Counted from the first letter of the stretch, positions 1-12,994 are shown. The stretch is 64,000 nt of DNA from Spirogloea muscicola (GCA_009602725.1 WELB01000117.1:371264-435263); one strand, 5' to 3'. Notes: generated by a model not told the origin, from the sequence alone. Program-made: numbers and translations.

Positions 1-673
1 GTCCTGACCAGTTCAACTTATACTTGTGCTTATCTTCCGCAACGTAGTACAAATGATTAAGAAGTCAGTGAAGCCAACGACTCTAAGTGCACTTGGTGGT
101 GTGGTGCAGGACATGGTAGAAAATGCAAGTTTGACAGTATTGCAGACAAGATGGCAAAGCTGAAGCAATTGGTAGAGCAGGAGGACAGCCTGCTGGCGAC
201 GTCTCGCAAATGAGCATCGTTGATGTGATTACAAGATGCTTGGAGTGCAGGAGAGAAGTTTGCTTGCAACCAAGTTGTGGCAATTGGTCACTGCATTAGT
301 TGTCTTTGATTTGGATGGCGAGTTTGTGCATGAAAAATTTGAGGACATTTTTTCTGAGGAGCTCTGTCATCTGAAAGCTGTCAGATGACGCAGTTGGGCG
401 CTACGAGATTCCTTGAGTGATCTACTCTAATCAACTATAGTTCACCTCCTACACGGATTATCTATACAACCTCATGTGAGGAGTACTTGGTCAGGTTGCC
501 ATGGGCAGATAAATGCAGAGAAATGGTCACTGCATCCATAGCAGATCAAGGACAACTGACAACATGGTCAATAGCAACATCAGAACTGCCGCACTTTGGC
601 CGGCACCTCTGGCAGCTGCTGTGTGGGAAGGAGTCGGTCGTTGGTGATGGTTTGTCGCACCATCGGCCGTTAG
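1..673. other. No gene recognised
   Basis: AT-balanced sequence with many stops in all frames. I see no splice-consistent coding potential, no RNA gene and no clear repeat. It lies downstream of the 3' end of the CAP-domain gene. Confidence 0.4.
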
Positions 674-2250
674 TCAGAATGGCTGTTGGGGTATGCAGGG
701 ATCACACTGGGCATTCTGACAGTCGCACACGTTGCCTGGTGGAGAGTACTCGCAGGCCACCAACCAAGCTGACCCGCTGTACAATGTCGTCTCACTGCTG
801 AAAACGAAGGGGCAGCTTGCCTGTTGCCAAAACGACACAACAGTAATTTGAGTTAGCAGACACTGACGTTCATCTTTGCCATAATGACACTGTCCGGAGT
901 CGTTTTTACTTGTGCTCAAACTGCTGGTGCCGCCTAATCAGGTAGGCAGTGGGCTATGGTCGGTTGAGGGTAGAGTGTGTGCTGTCAGGCTACTTGGAGC
1001 AGCCTGACAGCAAAAGCATGACCAACATCAGCAGTTTGTACATCAATTCCAGGCCAAAAAGACAGCTCCTACAAGTATAACTGATGAAACTCACTGCACC
1101 GCAACCAAGCTTGACTGATTCATTCCACACCACCTGAGTATAGTGGCCGCAATCTTTGCCAGTCTGCGAGTAATTAGGTAGGTCAACTATGCCCTTTGTT
1201 AGTAAGGTAGAGGTAAGAGACGAGGATGCTCGAGTTGTTTGACTAGTTTTACGCAAATTTTACGCTGCAAATTTGACTTCAGGCAAGCACAGACGCTCAA
1301 GAGCAGCTTGCTTCATAATTGACGTCAGGACGAAGGTGATGCATTGATTACACACAAAGCGGCTGAGCGATCAAAGTTTGTCCAAGTTGTCTAAGAGGCA
1401 TTGTTAAGTGGCCTTCTTGAGAGGCAATTCAGCGGGTTTACACGACAAGACTCAGGCAGTAAGGCATGACAATTCCATACCTGGCAGGTATTAGAAGCAT
1501 AGTCATAGTACTGCTTCTCTGATATCCAGGCTGCCACTGCAGCTGATATGTCAAGTGCCTTAGGAGGAAACGAAGCAGACCAGTACAAATTCTCGCCATA
1601 AGGTCCGCCACTGCAGTGCAAGCTGGCATTTATTGAACAGTCTGGCAGCAAGGCAGATGAGGCGGTAGACAAGGGCAAGAACAACGCTCAATGATGCAGC
1701 TGAGTGTCACGTTTCAGCAGACAGCGAAAGCTCGTACACTTTACAAAACTAACCTGTGCGTAAGTATGCCATTTGCACAATTGCCGTTGGCGACTTGAGA
1801 GTGAGCGTAATCAGAAGCGTAAGTGGCCAAGGTCGTGTTGAAGACCAGAAGGCTATCATTATAAATAGTTTGCCTGGTACATGACATAAGTGTCAGATCA
1901 GACTGTCGAATACGACTCAGAGCAATATTTCTCCACGTAAGAAGAACGAAGCTCCGAGCACTCTGCTGCCCATATAGCAATTCTGCGCTTCACAATGTAA
2001 GGTACTTGCAAGCAAGGGGAGTCTTCACATCTGGAGCATCGAGATTAACGGAAGCTCACCTTTCCATATTATGTAGATCGGTGTACTGCTCTTGTTCTGT
2101 CAGAAGCATCCGTCCAATTCTGTTGGAGAACGAGCTGCGCGCTTCATCAGGCATGGGAGCTTGGGCATTTCCTTCACCAAAAGCAAGGCTCCAGACGGCA
2201 GGCTCTCCTGCCAACGTGCGACTAAGCCCCTCAGCTTGCACTGCACTCAC
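674..2250 (-). CDS. CAP-domain (PR-1/SCP-like) protein, five exons
   Basis: CAP proteins are usually secreted and are found in plants, fungi and animals; the role of this one is unknown. Exons on the minus strand join in phase: 2250-2060, 1873-1754, 1622-1481, 1163-1095 and 820-674. Each junction has GT-AG ends, for example donor GTGAGC after 2060 and acceptor CAG before 820. The joined protein is about 222 residues. It shows the CAP signatures in order: a first helix with [14 protein letters not shown], then [14 protein letters not shown], a helix [13 protein letters not shown], then CGHYTQVVW with the characteristic His-Tyr-Thr-Gln, and GCGA followed by [10 protein letters not shown]. Cysteines typical of the fold are present, with a short Cys-rich tail ([12 protein letters not shown]). 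The start at 2250 is the first in-frame Met of exon 1. No convincing signal peptide is visible there, so an upstream exon may be missing. The family call is solid; the N-terminus and the last acceptor (820 versus 790) are not. Confidence 0.78.
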
Positions 2251-2296
2251 CGTTTTTAAGCAAGACCACGATCAGCACTGGCGGACACAACAATGA

Positions 2297-2899
2297 GAAC
2301 AAAGCTGTTGAGCTCAGTCAGTCATTGGGGCACAAAGCCTTGGCCTATGGTCGGTATGCTGTCCTGCACTCTAATTGACTGCACACTGGGCCTGGTTTCC
2401 GCGTGAGGGAGCCGTTTCCAGCATGTAGTAGGGAGTTTCAGAGCAGAAAGTTCGCAGCTTATGCATGATGTGTATGGACGCAGCTCAGCAGATCAGCGAA
2501 TCGAGTGATGCACGTGCGCACCTGCTGATGACAAGCAAGCGAGGAGAGCCAGCAGCAGCGGCGGCAGCACAAACGCCTGCCAAGCCAACCGCGCAGCGTC
2601 AGGCTCGGCTTGCGAGCACGAGGCCATAAGTGGCCAAATGTCCTCTCTGCATGAGCTCGGTTGGCCTTCACAGCTCCCCTGCATGTCAGCGACCGTCTCC
2701 AAGAGAGAGCTGGCCAGCCTGGCGTGTAGCCGAGCTTCACCAGAGCTGGCTTGGCGGCGACGGAGAGCGCGCGCACGACGGCGTGGCCCATGGCGGCACC
2801 GGCAGAGGCGCGAGGCGTTGGCGCGGCGATAACGGCGGGCCTATCTCAGCAGGCCGCCTTGGCCCGGGGGGAGGGCCGTCTCCCCACCTCCCCCCTCTG
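2297..2899. other. No gene recognised (GC-rich from about 2560)
   Basis: Several short open frames overlap on both strands, but none shows a recognisable domain and they shadow one another. The GC-rich half may be debris from the repeat family that follows. Confidence 0.35.
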
Positions 2900-3115
2900 T
2901 CCTGCCTGCAACCTGTCTGCAACGAGCTCAGGCGTATGCTCTGCATCAGAAAGCTGGTCGAGCCTTAGCTGCTGGCACAAGAGCTAGTCAATTGCCGTCC
3001 GGTATTCGAGCGTCAGCTAGCGACCTCTATGTGCTGACTCGTGGTTACTGAGCGGGTCAGCTTAGCAGCAGGTGACGCACATTTGTCCGATGTGCTTGCC
3101 TTTGTACTTGGCCAC
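2900..3115 (+). mobile_element. Non-LTR retrotransposon family D, 3' end (5'-truncated)
   Basis: A frame reads ALHQKAGRALAAG, then SDLYVLTRGY directly before a TGA stop at about 3048, the C-terminal signature of the elements in this window. The stop codon sits in a hairpin (TGACTCG / CGGGTCA). It is followed by the family D tail GATGTGCTTGCCTTTGTACT, which then runs into unrelated sequence at about 3113. The copy is only a fragment. Confidence 0.7.
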
Positions 3116-3155
3116 ACATGGCCTCCCCATCTCTTAATATACACGCATTTTCCCC
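3113..3155 (+). repeat. Short interspersed repeat ending in CTTAATATACACGCATTT
   Basis: A block of about 40 bp beginning CACACATGGCCTCCCC recurs nearly identically at about 41334-41372, inside the F-type element. Related ends (TCTTAATACACACG) occur near 32335 and 40319. It probably marks the tail of another small mobile element; family and boundaries are unresolved. Confidence 0.5.
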
Positions 3156-3639
3156 TCGCGGCGCAGGGGGGCCCCCGTTCGCCTGGCCCAACCGCCCACC
3201 CTGGCAGGCCCCCGCCACCTGGCAGTGCGCAGCTCCACAGCCCGGAGCTGACCGCAGTGGGAGTTAGCAGCCAAATTATTTGCGGCCTGCCTGCAATGCA
3301 CAGAGAGTGCCTCATTATGCTGGAGCGACAAGGAGAGGTGCATACAAACAAGCTGAGCAAGCGACGTGGTGGCATACAAGCCTGGCTGCTCGCCTATCTG
3401 CCATGAAAGCTATCACGCAGATTAGCATGAGATTGCCTTCACGCGGGCTGGCGCGGGCTGGCTTTTTCCGCCCAACCTCCAACAGCTACTTCTCCTGAAA
3501 AGCGCTACTCATGTACGCGAGAGAAGCAGCTCTTTGGAGGGGGCAAGGAGCTGTGAAAGAGAGAGCGAAATTGGAATAAGAAGCCTGTCCACAAAATGAT
3601 AAGAAGAAGTCTCTTCCCAACGCGGGGTTGTCACCGTTG

Positions 3640-3870
3640 ACCAAACGTCAAGCTGGTGGAGGCTCTTGAGGCTTTGATGTCCACTTTCCGAATACTCTGG
3701 ACGCCAAGGCCAGCACGGTGAGCAGCCCGGCTTCAATGCCACTAAGTCGCTCGCTCAGATTTACGGTATGCGCCTCACATGCGCTCCAGCATTCCTAGGC
3801 TTTTGTGGTGCACTTGCGGGCAAGCCGCGCTCTGGCTGCTGCTTCTGGCTTCCGCCATGGTGACACTTTC
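3640..3870 (+). pseudogene. Degenerate non-LTR element C-terminal fragment
   Basis: A plus-strand frame reads QPGFNATKSLAQIYGMRL, then a worn version of the HLRAGRALAAASG stretch. It matches the GEPADFNAAGSWAQVYRMRL region in intact copies (for example near 39870). No terminal signature follows, so this is an old fragment. Confidence 0.6.
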
Positions 3871-4127
3871 CTGGCCGCAAGCTACACTGGATTGCGGCTG
3901 CTTAATGAGAACTACTGAGCAACGGTGCATTGTAGCCACTTGCATAGGCATAAAATTTGGAGCAATCACCGGAGCCTGCAGACATTGTCAGATCGTTCTT
4001 GGGCTCGCCTCTAACAGCCATCGCCCCCATCTCGTCCCTGTTCCATTTTTTTTTGGACAAGCTTTCCATCTGGACCTTGTCATTTTCTGTGGGCTGGCCC
4101 TTCAAGTTCCGCCAATTTGGGAATATC

Positions 4128-4128
<1 letters not shown>

Positions 4129-4178
<50 letters not shown>

Positions 4179-4228
4179 ACACACACACACTCACACACAC
4201 ACACACACACACACTCACTCACACACAC
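4129..4228 (+). repeat. (CA)n microsatellite
   Basis: About 100 bases of almost pure AC repeat with a few T interruptions. The open frames encoding poly-His-Thr or poly-Cys-Val across it are artefacts of the repeat. Confidence 0.97.
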
Positions 4229-4239
4229 GACCGCCTGCT

Positions 4240-5085
4240 TCATCGCTGGACGCCCGTGTAAAAGGAGCCGTATTACCGGGCGAATCTGCGCGCCCAGCTG
4301 CCCAGGTAGCGCCGCCCTGCAAGCGCGGGCAACCTGTCGGCCGCCATGGCCTCCGTGGCCGAGGGGCTGTATCGCCTGCTGCAGTGCAGCTGGGTGTTGT
4401 GGAAGGCCCGGTGCTTAACGGGGGCCCCCAAAGACGCCCTTGTGAGAAGCCGTTGCCGGGCCTCTGCAGACGGAGGGCAAGAACGCGCGGGGAATTGCGG
4501 AGCTGTGCTATGCTCTTGGGTAGCATGGCGAGCGCCAGCTGCATGTCGTGAAGTTCGGGAAGGTGGGCCGCTGGCTGGAGGTGCGCCTGTAGCCGTGCTC
4601 CGCCAGGAACGATGGTGCACCAAGTGGGACTCCCAAGGGGTGAGCCGCCCAGTAAGAGAGCGAGAGAGAGAGAGAGAGAGAGAGAGACTCTTCCAGTAGT
4701 TGTCGATGCCTGTGATTGGTTCAAAAAGGCCTAACCAAATTGGAGTCCGGCACCTTGGGAGCAGCTGCAAGGGGTCTGGGAGGCCTTGCGGAGACCATGC
4801 GGCACACTTCTCCGCCCGGATGGTCGAGCCATAGGCGGCCAGCTGCTGGAGGGCAGCGAAGACGCCCATCACGTCGCCGGGCTGCCTACCAATTTGGTGT
4901 CGTCGGCGAAGGCTGGCATGAGGACGCTGGATTGCTTCACAATGCGTTCCTCACTGTTGACACTATTGCGCACATTCACAGGCAAGACCATCCAATCAGG
5001 GTGCAGGTCCAGGGTGGCGCATACTCCCATAACAACAGCTTCATCATCGCTCCGCAATTCTGCGTACTGATGGGATGGGCCTGAG
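4240..5085 (-). pseudogene. Dead non-LTR reverse transcriptase fragment, unit 1
   Basis: On the minus strand the frame reads AFADDTKLVGSPA, a variant of the RT catalytic box (Y/F-A-D-D-T), near 4880. It continues downstream into a thumb-like region with LPELHDMQLALAML near 4530, which matches LPTLHDFQLAVAIL in the better copy at 42220. Upstream it has DLHPDWMVLPVNVRNS, matching the first RT palm motif (WMALSIDVK at about 41660). Frameshifts and a (GA)n tract at about 4662-4688 break it. The same fragment lies beside five of the six F-box genes, so it travelled with the duplicated unit. It codes for nothing functional. Confidence 0.72.
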
Positions 5086-5942
5086 CCTGCCTATGCAAGG
5101 CCAGCCAAGTAGACTGAAGGGGCCGGAAAGTGGCAACGCAAGTGGCTCTACAACGAATGGCTGCTCAATGACCCGTGGTCAACAGCCGCAAACCGGAGTA
5201 CTTAGCAGCCGGGAAAAAGTTGCCGAGTTATCAGCACAATATACATATGTAGAAACAAGAACCACTTTGCTTACATCCTGAGAAGGGTGCCACTTTTGTC
5301 TAATATTCTCGGATACACCCACACGGATACAGCTGGGAGCACGGAACGTCATACTTCACAGAAGCTTCAATCAGGTATAATCATTGGGCTCCCCTAGACT
5401 CCTGTCAACGCAGGACAATGAGAATAGGGCACGCTGCTCCATTTATGGAGTCAGATTATTGTAGCAGCCCGAACTGACCCAATATCAGTAGAAGTCAGTG
5501 AAGGACGCTGCATTTGAGAGAACTATGTAGACGCCAAATTTCTTGACACCCAGAAAATTTCCAATATGCCAATCGGGCTGAAGTCTTGTAGAATGAGGAC
5601 AAGCATCTGACATTACTGGCTATACTGTCCTCCTCACAATGGCAATATGTGCAGCAATCTATAACCACTGCTGTGACTCCCGAGCCGGACTGAGTTGACT
5701 CACGACAATTTGCCGCATCAGGCCTCTGCCTGCATTATACCCTGACAGACTGACTACGGGGGCAGCATCACTAGAGCAGAGCTTAGTCACATCGATGCAA
5801 GCTGAGAGATGTGCTTGCCACTCTGACAAGATATTGTTGACTAGCAAAGCAAAGACGGGAGTGGCTGTTCACGTTGCAAATACAGTAGAGACATGTCCAT
5901 CCGCTTCCTGCCAGTAGCTTTCAACGAAGAAATAAAGAGAAC
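5086..5942. repeat. Unit spacer, copy 1
   Basis: Non-coding spacer between the RT fragment and the 3' end of the F-box gene. It shares blocks such as GACCCAATATCAGTAGAAGT with spacers at about 16.24-17.15, 29.1-29.94, 36.1-36.64, 44.1-44.96 and 48.85-49.75 kb. The paralogous spacers are what define the duplicated unit. Confidence 0.75.
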
Positions 5943-5945
5943 AAA

Positions 5946-7939
5946 TCAAATAGCATTCTCACGATGGACTCGAAATTTGTAAAAGTTTTCATGAGATAGA
6001 CCACAGTCGGCCTCCCATCGCTCTTCCATCCTCTCCAGACGAGCTACTCTTGTGATGCTTGCAACATGTTGCGGCAGCCATCTGACCTTTCTACAGGCGA
6101 GGCCGGCCACATGGACATATGCTAGTTGGCTGCAAGTCGCTAGGAGGTCAGCATCACCTGGATAATCAACACACTCTCGGGCCAACGCCCAAAACAGCCA
6201 AAGCGCACAATCTGCAGGCTTGTGCATGGCTTTACCAAGCGAGAGATACTCTGATAGAATCTCTCACGTCTCTCATGTGCATGGCGGTCCACCGCTGTAG
6301 GGCATGGAAGTCTCCCTATTTTATCCTTAGTGCACCATCTATCATCAAAGGGCACATTAAGCTCCAGGCTAACAAGCTTATCGCAATTGGCAAGAATTGT
6401 TGCCCAGTCAAATTTGCCTGGTCGCAGTGAATTGACTTCAGCAAGTCGAAGTGCTGAAAGGCCAGAGCACCAGCCGCCGAGCTTCCAGAAGCCGTGCATA
6501 TTCGTCTGTGGCATAACACTTATCAAGGTCCAGGGAACGGAGCGATGAGAGACTGGTAGGGAAGTACCAGTCTGGCCCACATAAAAATATGGTCTTCAGT
6601 CCAAGGGCCACTAGTTGGGGGGCCTTTGCCAAGAAGGCCCCCAAATGCTGGGCCGTCACCTGCCAACCTCTTAATCTCAGCACCGAAAGGTATGGGAGCT
6701 CGTTGCAAGCGAGCAGCCACGGATCGAGGTATCCTGAGCCACCAATGTGAAGTTCTTGCAACTGCGAGCAAGAGGCAGCTAGGCCCTCGAGAGCATGAGT
6801 ACTGTCACCATTTCCTGAGATTCTCATCTCTACTATCTGCAACTTCGAGAATCTGGCTGCTGACTCCGGCAGCAGCCTGTAGCGAATCCAGGGCCTGTCG
6901 CTGTAGCGAGTCCAGGGCCTGTGGCTTGGCAACCGTGTCAGCGAGCAGCATGATGACATTAGCGCCTCAGAGGAGACTGGCGACAGCCCTGGACAGGCTT
7001 GAAGGCCGACCTGCTGCAGCAGTGGGCAAGCGGAGGCTAGCGCAGCAATCCCGTTGTTCGTGATGTTCCCATGGCCAGGCAAGAGGAGCGATCGTAACTG
7101 CGGCAAATCCTTGGCAATGTATGAAAGTCCTGCGTCTGTGAGAGAAGCGGAGGGCCGTGTTGAGATACCAAGCTCCAGCTCCGTTAGACGCTTGCACGAA
7201 ACAACAATACTTTTGATGTCCGCGTCTGCAGAAGGCAACATCGATCAGACCGGCCCGTCAAATATCCATTCTTTCACAGTGAGGGAAAGCAGATTTGCGC
7301 TGCAGTGACAGGGTATTGACCATCTATGCCAAGCATCTAGGTTAGAGCACGAAGTAGAGAAGAGTGGAGCGGCTTACCAGAGAACTCGGACGGAATCATG
7401 GAAAGGCTCTCGAGGGCCGTGAGCTGGGCAATGATGGGAACCAGAACGGTCGGGGACCAGTGGAGAAGCAGCTCACGCACAATCCGTGCATGGGCAACGA
7501 GGTCGTTTAGGCCCTCAATCAGTTGCTCTGGATGTATGTAAATGTAATCAGGATTTTGGCACTTGGACCGCAGGGTCACCCGCAGTTCTTAAAGTGCAGG
7601 GGCGGCCGTCAGCGAGCGGAGGTTGGAGAAAGTCGCGGAACTGTGGAGGGTGAGGCGTAGCCGCGTGAGGTTTAGGAAGGCTGTGGCCAGCGCCGGGCCG
7701 AGCGGGCCCCCGAGAAGCTCCCAAGGATTCTTGAGCCGCGACGGCGCCTGCCGGTCCCCGAGCTGCCTGCGCTCGCGCAGCGCGAGCTCGGTGACGGAGG
7801 CCTTGACCAGGCCGCGCCAGCGGCGGCAGACGCGCGCGAGCGGGAGCCAGCCGGGGAAGGCGCCGAGCGGGGCGTAGGCGGGCGGCGCCGCGGCGCGGGC
7901 GAGGATCAGCGCCAGGCACTCGTCCGGCAGGGCCTCCAT
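5946..7939 (-). pseudogene. F-box/LRR gene copy 1 (frameshifted)
   Basis: F-box/LRR proteins are substrate receptors of SCF ubiquitin ligases. The protein starts MEALPDECLALILARAAA and continues through an F-box (LARVCRRWRGLVKASVTEL). An intron of about 150 bp follows (donor GTAAGC after 7378, acceptor before 7225). Then come FBXL-type LRRs, e.g. LTDAGLSYIAKDLPQL and CPLLQQVGLQACPGLSPVSS. Compared with the other five copies, the frame breaks near 7580, near 6490 (just before GFWKLGGWCSG) and near 6160 (before DLLATCSQLAYVHVAGL). A duplicated 'RPW' block also occurs near 6890. The terminal motif FRVHRENAI before the stop at 5946 is still readable. Several independent frameshifts make this a pseudogene unless the assembly is wrong. 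Confidence 0.8.
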
Positions 7940-7964
7940 GGAGGATGGGCGCGCACTTTCTTCT

Positions 7965-8455
7965 TTTTCACAGCCCTTGCCCCCATTGAACGGCTCCCCA
8001 CCCTCCCCGCCGCCGTCCGCGGCCGCCGCCGCCGCCGCCGCCGTCCGCTGCCCGCTGACTCGCGTGCGCCAGCGCCCCCGCCGGCCCCGACGCCATGCTG
8101 GGGGCTGCTAAGAGCCGAGGCGGCTCGCGCAGCTCTTCGCTTCGGCGCGCCGCTCGCTCTTACGGCACCCGCAGCACGACTGCTGCGTCGAGGGCCGCCA
8201 CTGCGTCAGGGGCCACCCTGCCCATCCTCCCAGCGGCCCCTCCAGCTCCTCTCCCTCCCCCTGCTCCAGCGGGTGCGGAGGCCGCCGCGAGCGAGGGTCG
8301 CAGCCCTCAGATTGTGCGCACGCCTGTGGCGACCACGACATCAACGTCGACACCGGAGCCCGAGTTCCTTGGCGTCGGAGTGTCTGCGCCTGTCGAGCAA
8401 GCCCAGCTGCTTGCACATCCAAGCTCGGCCACCTCGGATGCAGACTCCGAAACTN
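7965..8455 (+). mobile_element. 5'-end fragment of a non-LTR retrotransposon
   Basis: From ATG 8095 a frame encodes a Ser/Ala/Pro-rich start containing RSYGTRSTTAASRAA. The same start occurs in the element at 40454 (RPYGTRSSTASTRAA). A (CCG)n tract precedes it. The fragment ends at the ambiguous base 8455, after which unrelated AT-richer sequence begins. That is either a truncation or an assembly join. It lies head-to-head with F-box copy 1. A short remnant of the family A tail (CAGCCCTTGCCCCCATTG) is at about 7983. Confidence 0.65.
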
Positions 8456-8711
8456 AGCACAGATTAAATACAATTTATCTGGCACATATATGACAGGTGG
8501 GGTAGGGCCACACAAGCATTCCTGGCTCATATTGGCTTGTCAGTCATTCTGTTAACAGGTCGCAAGACGTGCATCAGTGCAGAAGGCTGAGAGTCTGCAA
8601 CTTTCTGCGTCGTTGATGCAACTGCTATGCGTAGACATTCCACCCAGCGAGATGACTTGCTGAGCGCCCTCCATGTTCCAGCTCATACTGAAATTGCAGC
8701 TGCAAATGCAG

Positions 8712-8812
8712 GAGTTGGGTCTGGGTTCAACCCCCCACGACACCTTGTCCCAGGAGACACAGTGCGCATTCTCATTGAGGGTATTGGGGAGCTCATCAAT
8801 CACGTCAAGTAG
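8712..8812 (+). CDS. Orphan last exon of a fumarylacetoacetate hydrolase (FAH)-fold protein
   Basis: After acceptor ATGCAG the frame reads GVGSGFNPPRHLVPGDTV and then RILIEGIGELINHVK with a TAG stop at 8810-8812. This matches the usual C-terminus of FAH-family enzymes, including FAHD2-type proteins (GTPxGVG..F.PP..L..GD.V...IEGIG.L.N.V). Those enzymes cleave or isomerise acyl-pyruvate-type compounds and bind a divalent metal. A weak candidate for the preceding exon is the frame ending SVILLTG before GTCGCA at about 8562. No further exons are seen. Upstream of 8455 the sequence is transposon, so the gene is probably truncated or its exons lie beyond an assembly join. Confidence 0.55.
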
Positions 8813-10501
<1,689 letters not shown>

Positions 10502-10592
10502 GTCCGGCGGCGGCGGCGGCGGCGGCGGCGGCGAAGGCGAAGGCGGCGGCGGCGGCTGCGGCGGCGGCGAAGGCGGCGGGCGGGCGACAGTA
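10502..10592. promoter_or_regulatory. Putative bidirectional promoter / shared 5' region of RPB10 and mS33
   Basis: Only 91 bp separate the two divergent start codons, so both 5' leaders and the core promoter must fit here or overlap the genes. The interval is almost entirely GGC and GGCGAA repeats with no TATA-like sequence. If the mS33 frame started at the in-frame ATGs further upstream (10494, 10500) it would overlap RPB10 exon 1. The sequence after 10593 matches the family, so I prefer 10593. Confidence 0.6.
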
Positions 10593-11173
10593 ATGAGCCA
10601 CCTGAGGGGAGTGGCGGAGGCGTCGGCGCGCATCTTCGGCGCTGTGGTGGGCAACGGGCTGCGGTCAGGCCACAAGGTGCTGCGCGGCAAGCTGGTAGGG
10701 CCGCACATCGCCGCCTGGTACCCCACGCCGCTCCAGCAGCTCGACCCCATGTACCAGGACCCCGCTGAGAAGGCGTGAGTTTCGCCCAGCTCTTGCTGTC
10801 GCTACCACCACCTCCCTACCACGATGCTCTTGGCGGAGCGCCACTGCTGGCAAAGGGCAGGCTGAAGTCTGCGTCCCTGCCGCCGGTTGCTGTGATTGCT
10901 GCTGCGCGGGAGAAGAATCGGGCGGGCACATCAGTCCTGCGTCGCGGTCATTACCAGCCCCTGCTTTCAGATTCTTTGCAGGAGGAGCAAGAGTCACGGC
11001 CTTCTGTAGCGCATGCGTTCGTGCTTGCGCACAACTGCTGCTTAAAGTGGCCCCCTAATGTCGTGGCGGCGGTGGCGGGCTGCAGGCGCGTGCTTAAGCT
11101 GGAACGGCTCAAGCGCCGCGGCAAGGGCCCGCCAAAGAAGGGCCAGGGCAAGCGAGCCACTAAGCGCAAGTGA
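10593..11173 (+). CDS. MRPS33: Mitochondrial small-subunit ribosomal protein mS33 (MRPS33)
   Basis: A mitoribosomal small-subunit protein. Exon 1 (10593-10774) encodes MSHLRGVAEASARIFGAVVG, then RSGHKVLRGKLVGPHIAAWY and LDPMYQDPAEKA. Exon 2 (11086-11173) encodes RVLKLERLKRRGKGPPKKGQ with a basic tail and a TGA stop. Donor GC|GTGAGT and acceptor CTGCAG|G are phase-compatible. Length is about 89 residues, normal for the family. The GHKVLR and KRRGKGPPKKGQG blocks are the family hallmarks. The 311-bp intron is GC-rich. Divergent from RPB10. Confidence 0.92.
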
Positions 11174-12990
11174 ACCTCTGCCCCAGCCCTAGCCCAGCTT
11201 GCACCTCCTTGACCGGAGCAGGCGGCTGCCCTGAGGCTGGCGGCGTCAGACAAAGCTGCCTGCGCCAGGCTAGTCTTGCTGGAGCTCTGGGGCTCAGGGA
11301 GCTCAAGCCCTCTCCTGGCGATGCAGTGGCTGCTGCTTTCAACTTGCAGGCCTGCGTCCCAATCCATTTCTTGCTGAGCTCGTCCAACCCCAAGCTTCTG
11401 GCAGTCATTAGCTGAACAGCTCCTCTCTCAATGCGCACTGCACAGCCTGGCACCCTTCGCTCAGTATCAAACGCAGCACATCTGCACGCGGACTTGAGGG
11501 CTGCATTTTGAAGTAGTGGCCTTTGCTGAGAGCGCCAACAGCCCTACTTGTAGCTGCCAAGAGAGCCTTGGTGATTTACTGGCAGCTCAGCTGAAGAGCA
11601 TGGCAATTGGTGTCGATGCACAAGAATGACAAGCAGCAAGATACTGCAGAGAGTGTGCAGGACACAGCAAGGCATGGGTGTCTCTCGAGGGCTGGGGGCT
11701 TGGGAGTCGGCCGCTGTCAGGCATGCTTGCAGACCTGCTTGGGCAGCCGGGCTGGCATGCTGGTTCGAGGGACATCAGCGGAGCATCAGAGTGGGGTTCT
11801 TTTGAAGACGATGTCAAAGGCTGGTGGATGCCTAAGTAAAGCGGTAGCTGTGCCGCGATGGAATGCTAAAAGCTGCGGCCAGAAACAGGCGGCTAGAGGA
11901 GAGCAGGCTACGGCAGGCCAATCCTACATTAAAAAGCTGTTGCTTAGTTCTCCTGCAGTAGAACGGCTTGCGGTAGAGGATGGGCAAGGCAGGCAGAGGG
12001 TATGTGGCTGCAGCGAGGGCCAGTGCACAGTAGGGGGCGAGCGGCTCAGTGTTGGCTAAGGGAGCACAGGAAGCAGCAGAGTCTTTCATTGAAAATGAAT
12101 GCAGCTGCTCAGCGAGGAGCACCATGGCTGCCCCCTAGCCAGCCAAACGGCACGCTCAGTGGTTGGTGGCGCCCGAAGGCGCCAGCAGGCGGAGCATGAG
12201 AACAGCCTCGCTGAGGAGCAGCCAACATACTACAGAAAGAGCTGAGGAGCCAACATACTACAGAAAGAGCCAACATACTACAGAAAGAGAGAGAGGTGTG
12301 CAGTACGCATGAATTCAAAAGGCAGGCCAATCCGAGCACAACACAAAGCTCATGTATAAAGGGTAAGGGAGTGCAAGCTATGGGACCACACAACGTGAAC
12401 ATCTCAATTCGCTGGGCCTAAGGATGCTGGGCGGAATCACGGCTGGATGGGCCTTGGTTCCTCGAGTGAGCACAACAAAATCGAGTTAGCCTGTCAGACC
12501 TACATGTGCTCATCCGTGGGTACGAAACGTCCCCATCGCATTGTTACCTTAGCCCGGCTTAGCCCAGGCTCACGCAGGCACTTGCGGGCAGGGTACTTTT
12601 GCTGCGTCTGAGTCTCGTCAAGAATGCGGCTGCTGATATATCATCAGGGTTGGGGTGCCTCGTTTCCAGCTGCAAGTTACTATGACTTGCGGCTGCTGAC
12701 TTGGTGTATCTAAGCTCCTTTTCGATGCAGTTTCTTGCATAGCCTTGTGCACTCCTTTGGGCTGGCCTTTCCCAGCCACCAGTTTATGTGGCCGCGCTTT
12801 CTCTCTTTGTGTGGTTTGGGCGTCATTCGGCCCTGTGGACCTTGTCCCTGTAGCCCGGTCCTTTTGGCACTAGCGTTAGCCTGAACAATGTGTTGGCGAT
12901 AATCGGCCCCCCCCTTTCATCTCATGCCCACTGCGCGCCTGCTCTCTCACTCTCACTCTCTCGTTGCACGAGCGTCGCCCGAAGAAATGC
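11174..12990. other. Intergenic stretch, no gene recognised
   Basis: Begins as the likely 3' UTR of mS33. It holds a short tandem repeat at 12221-12288, a weak family F-like end near 12500 (DLHVLIRGY frame on the plus strand), and sequence with no recognised coding potential. A CTCTC-rich tract occurs near 12945. Confidence 0.4.
12221..12288 (+). repeat. Three copies of a 20-bp unit
   Basis: GCCAACATACTACAGAAAGA occurs at 12221-12240, 12249-12268 and 12269-12288. The first two are separated by GCTGAGGA and the last two are directly adjacent. Confidence 0.95.
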
Positions 12991-12994
12991 GGCT

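Noticed and set aside
3902-4261. Open frames encoding poly-His/Thr or poly-Cys/Val
   Set aside because: They read through the (CA)n microsatellite at 4129-4228 and have no domain.
8726-8745. GGGTTCAACCCCCC considered as a tRNA T-loop
   Set aside because: No acceptor, D or anticodon stems fit around it, and it lies inside the FAH-like exon.
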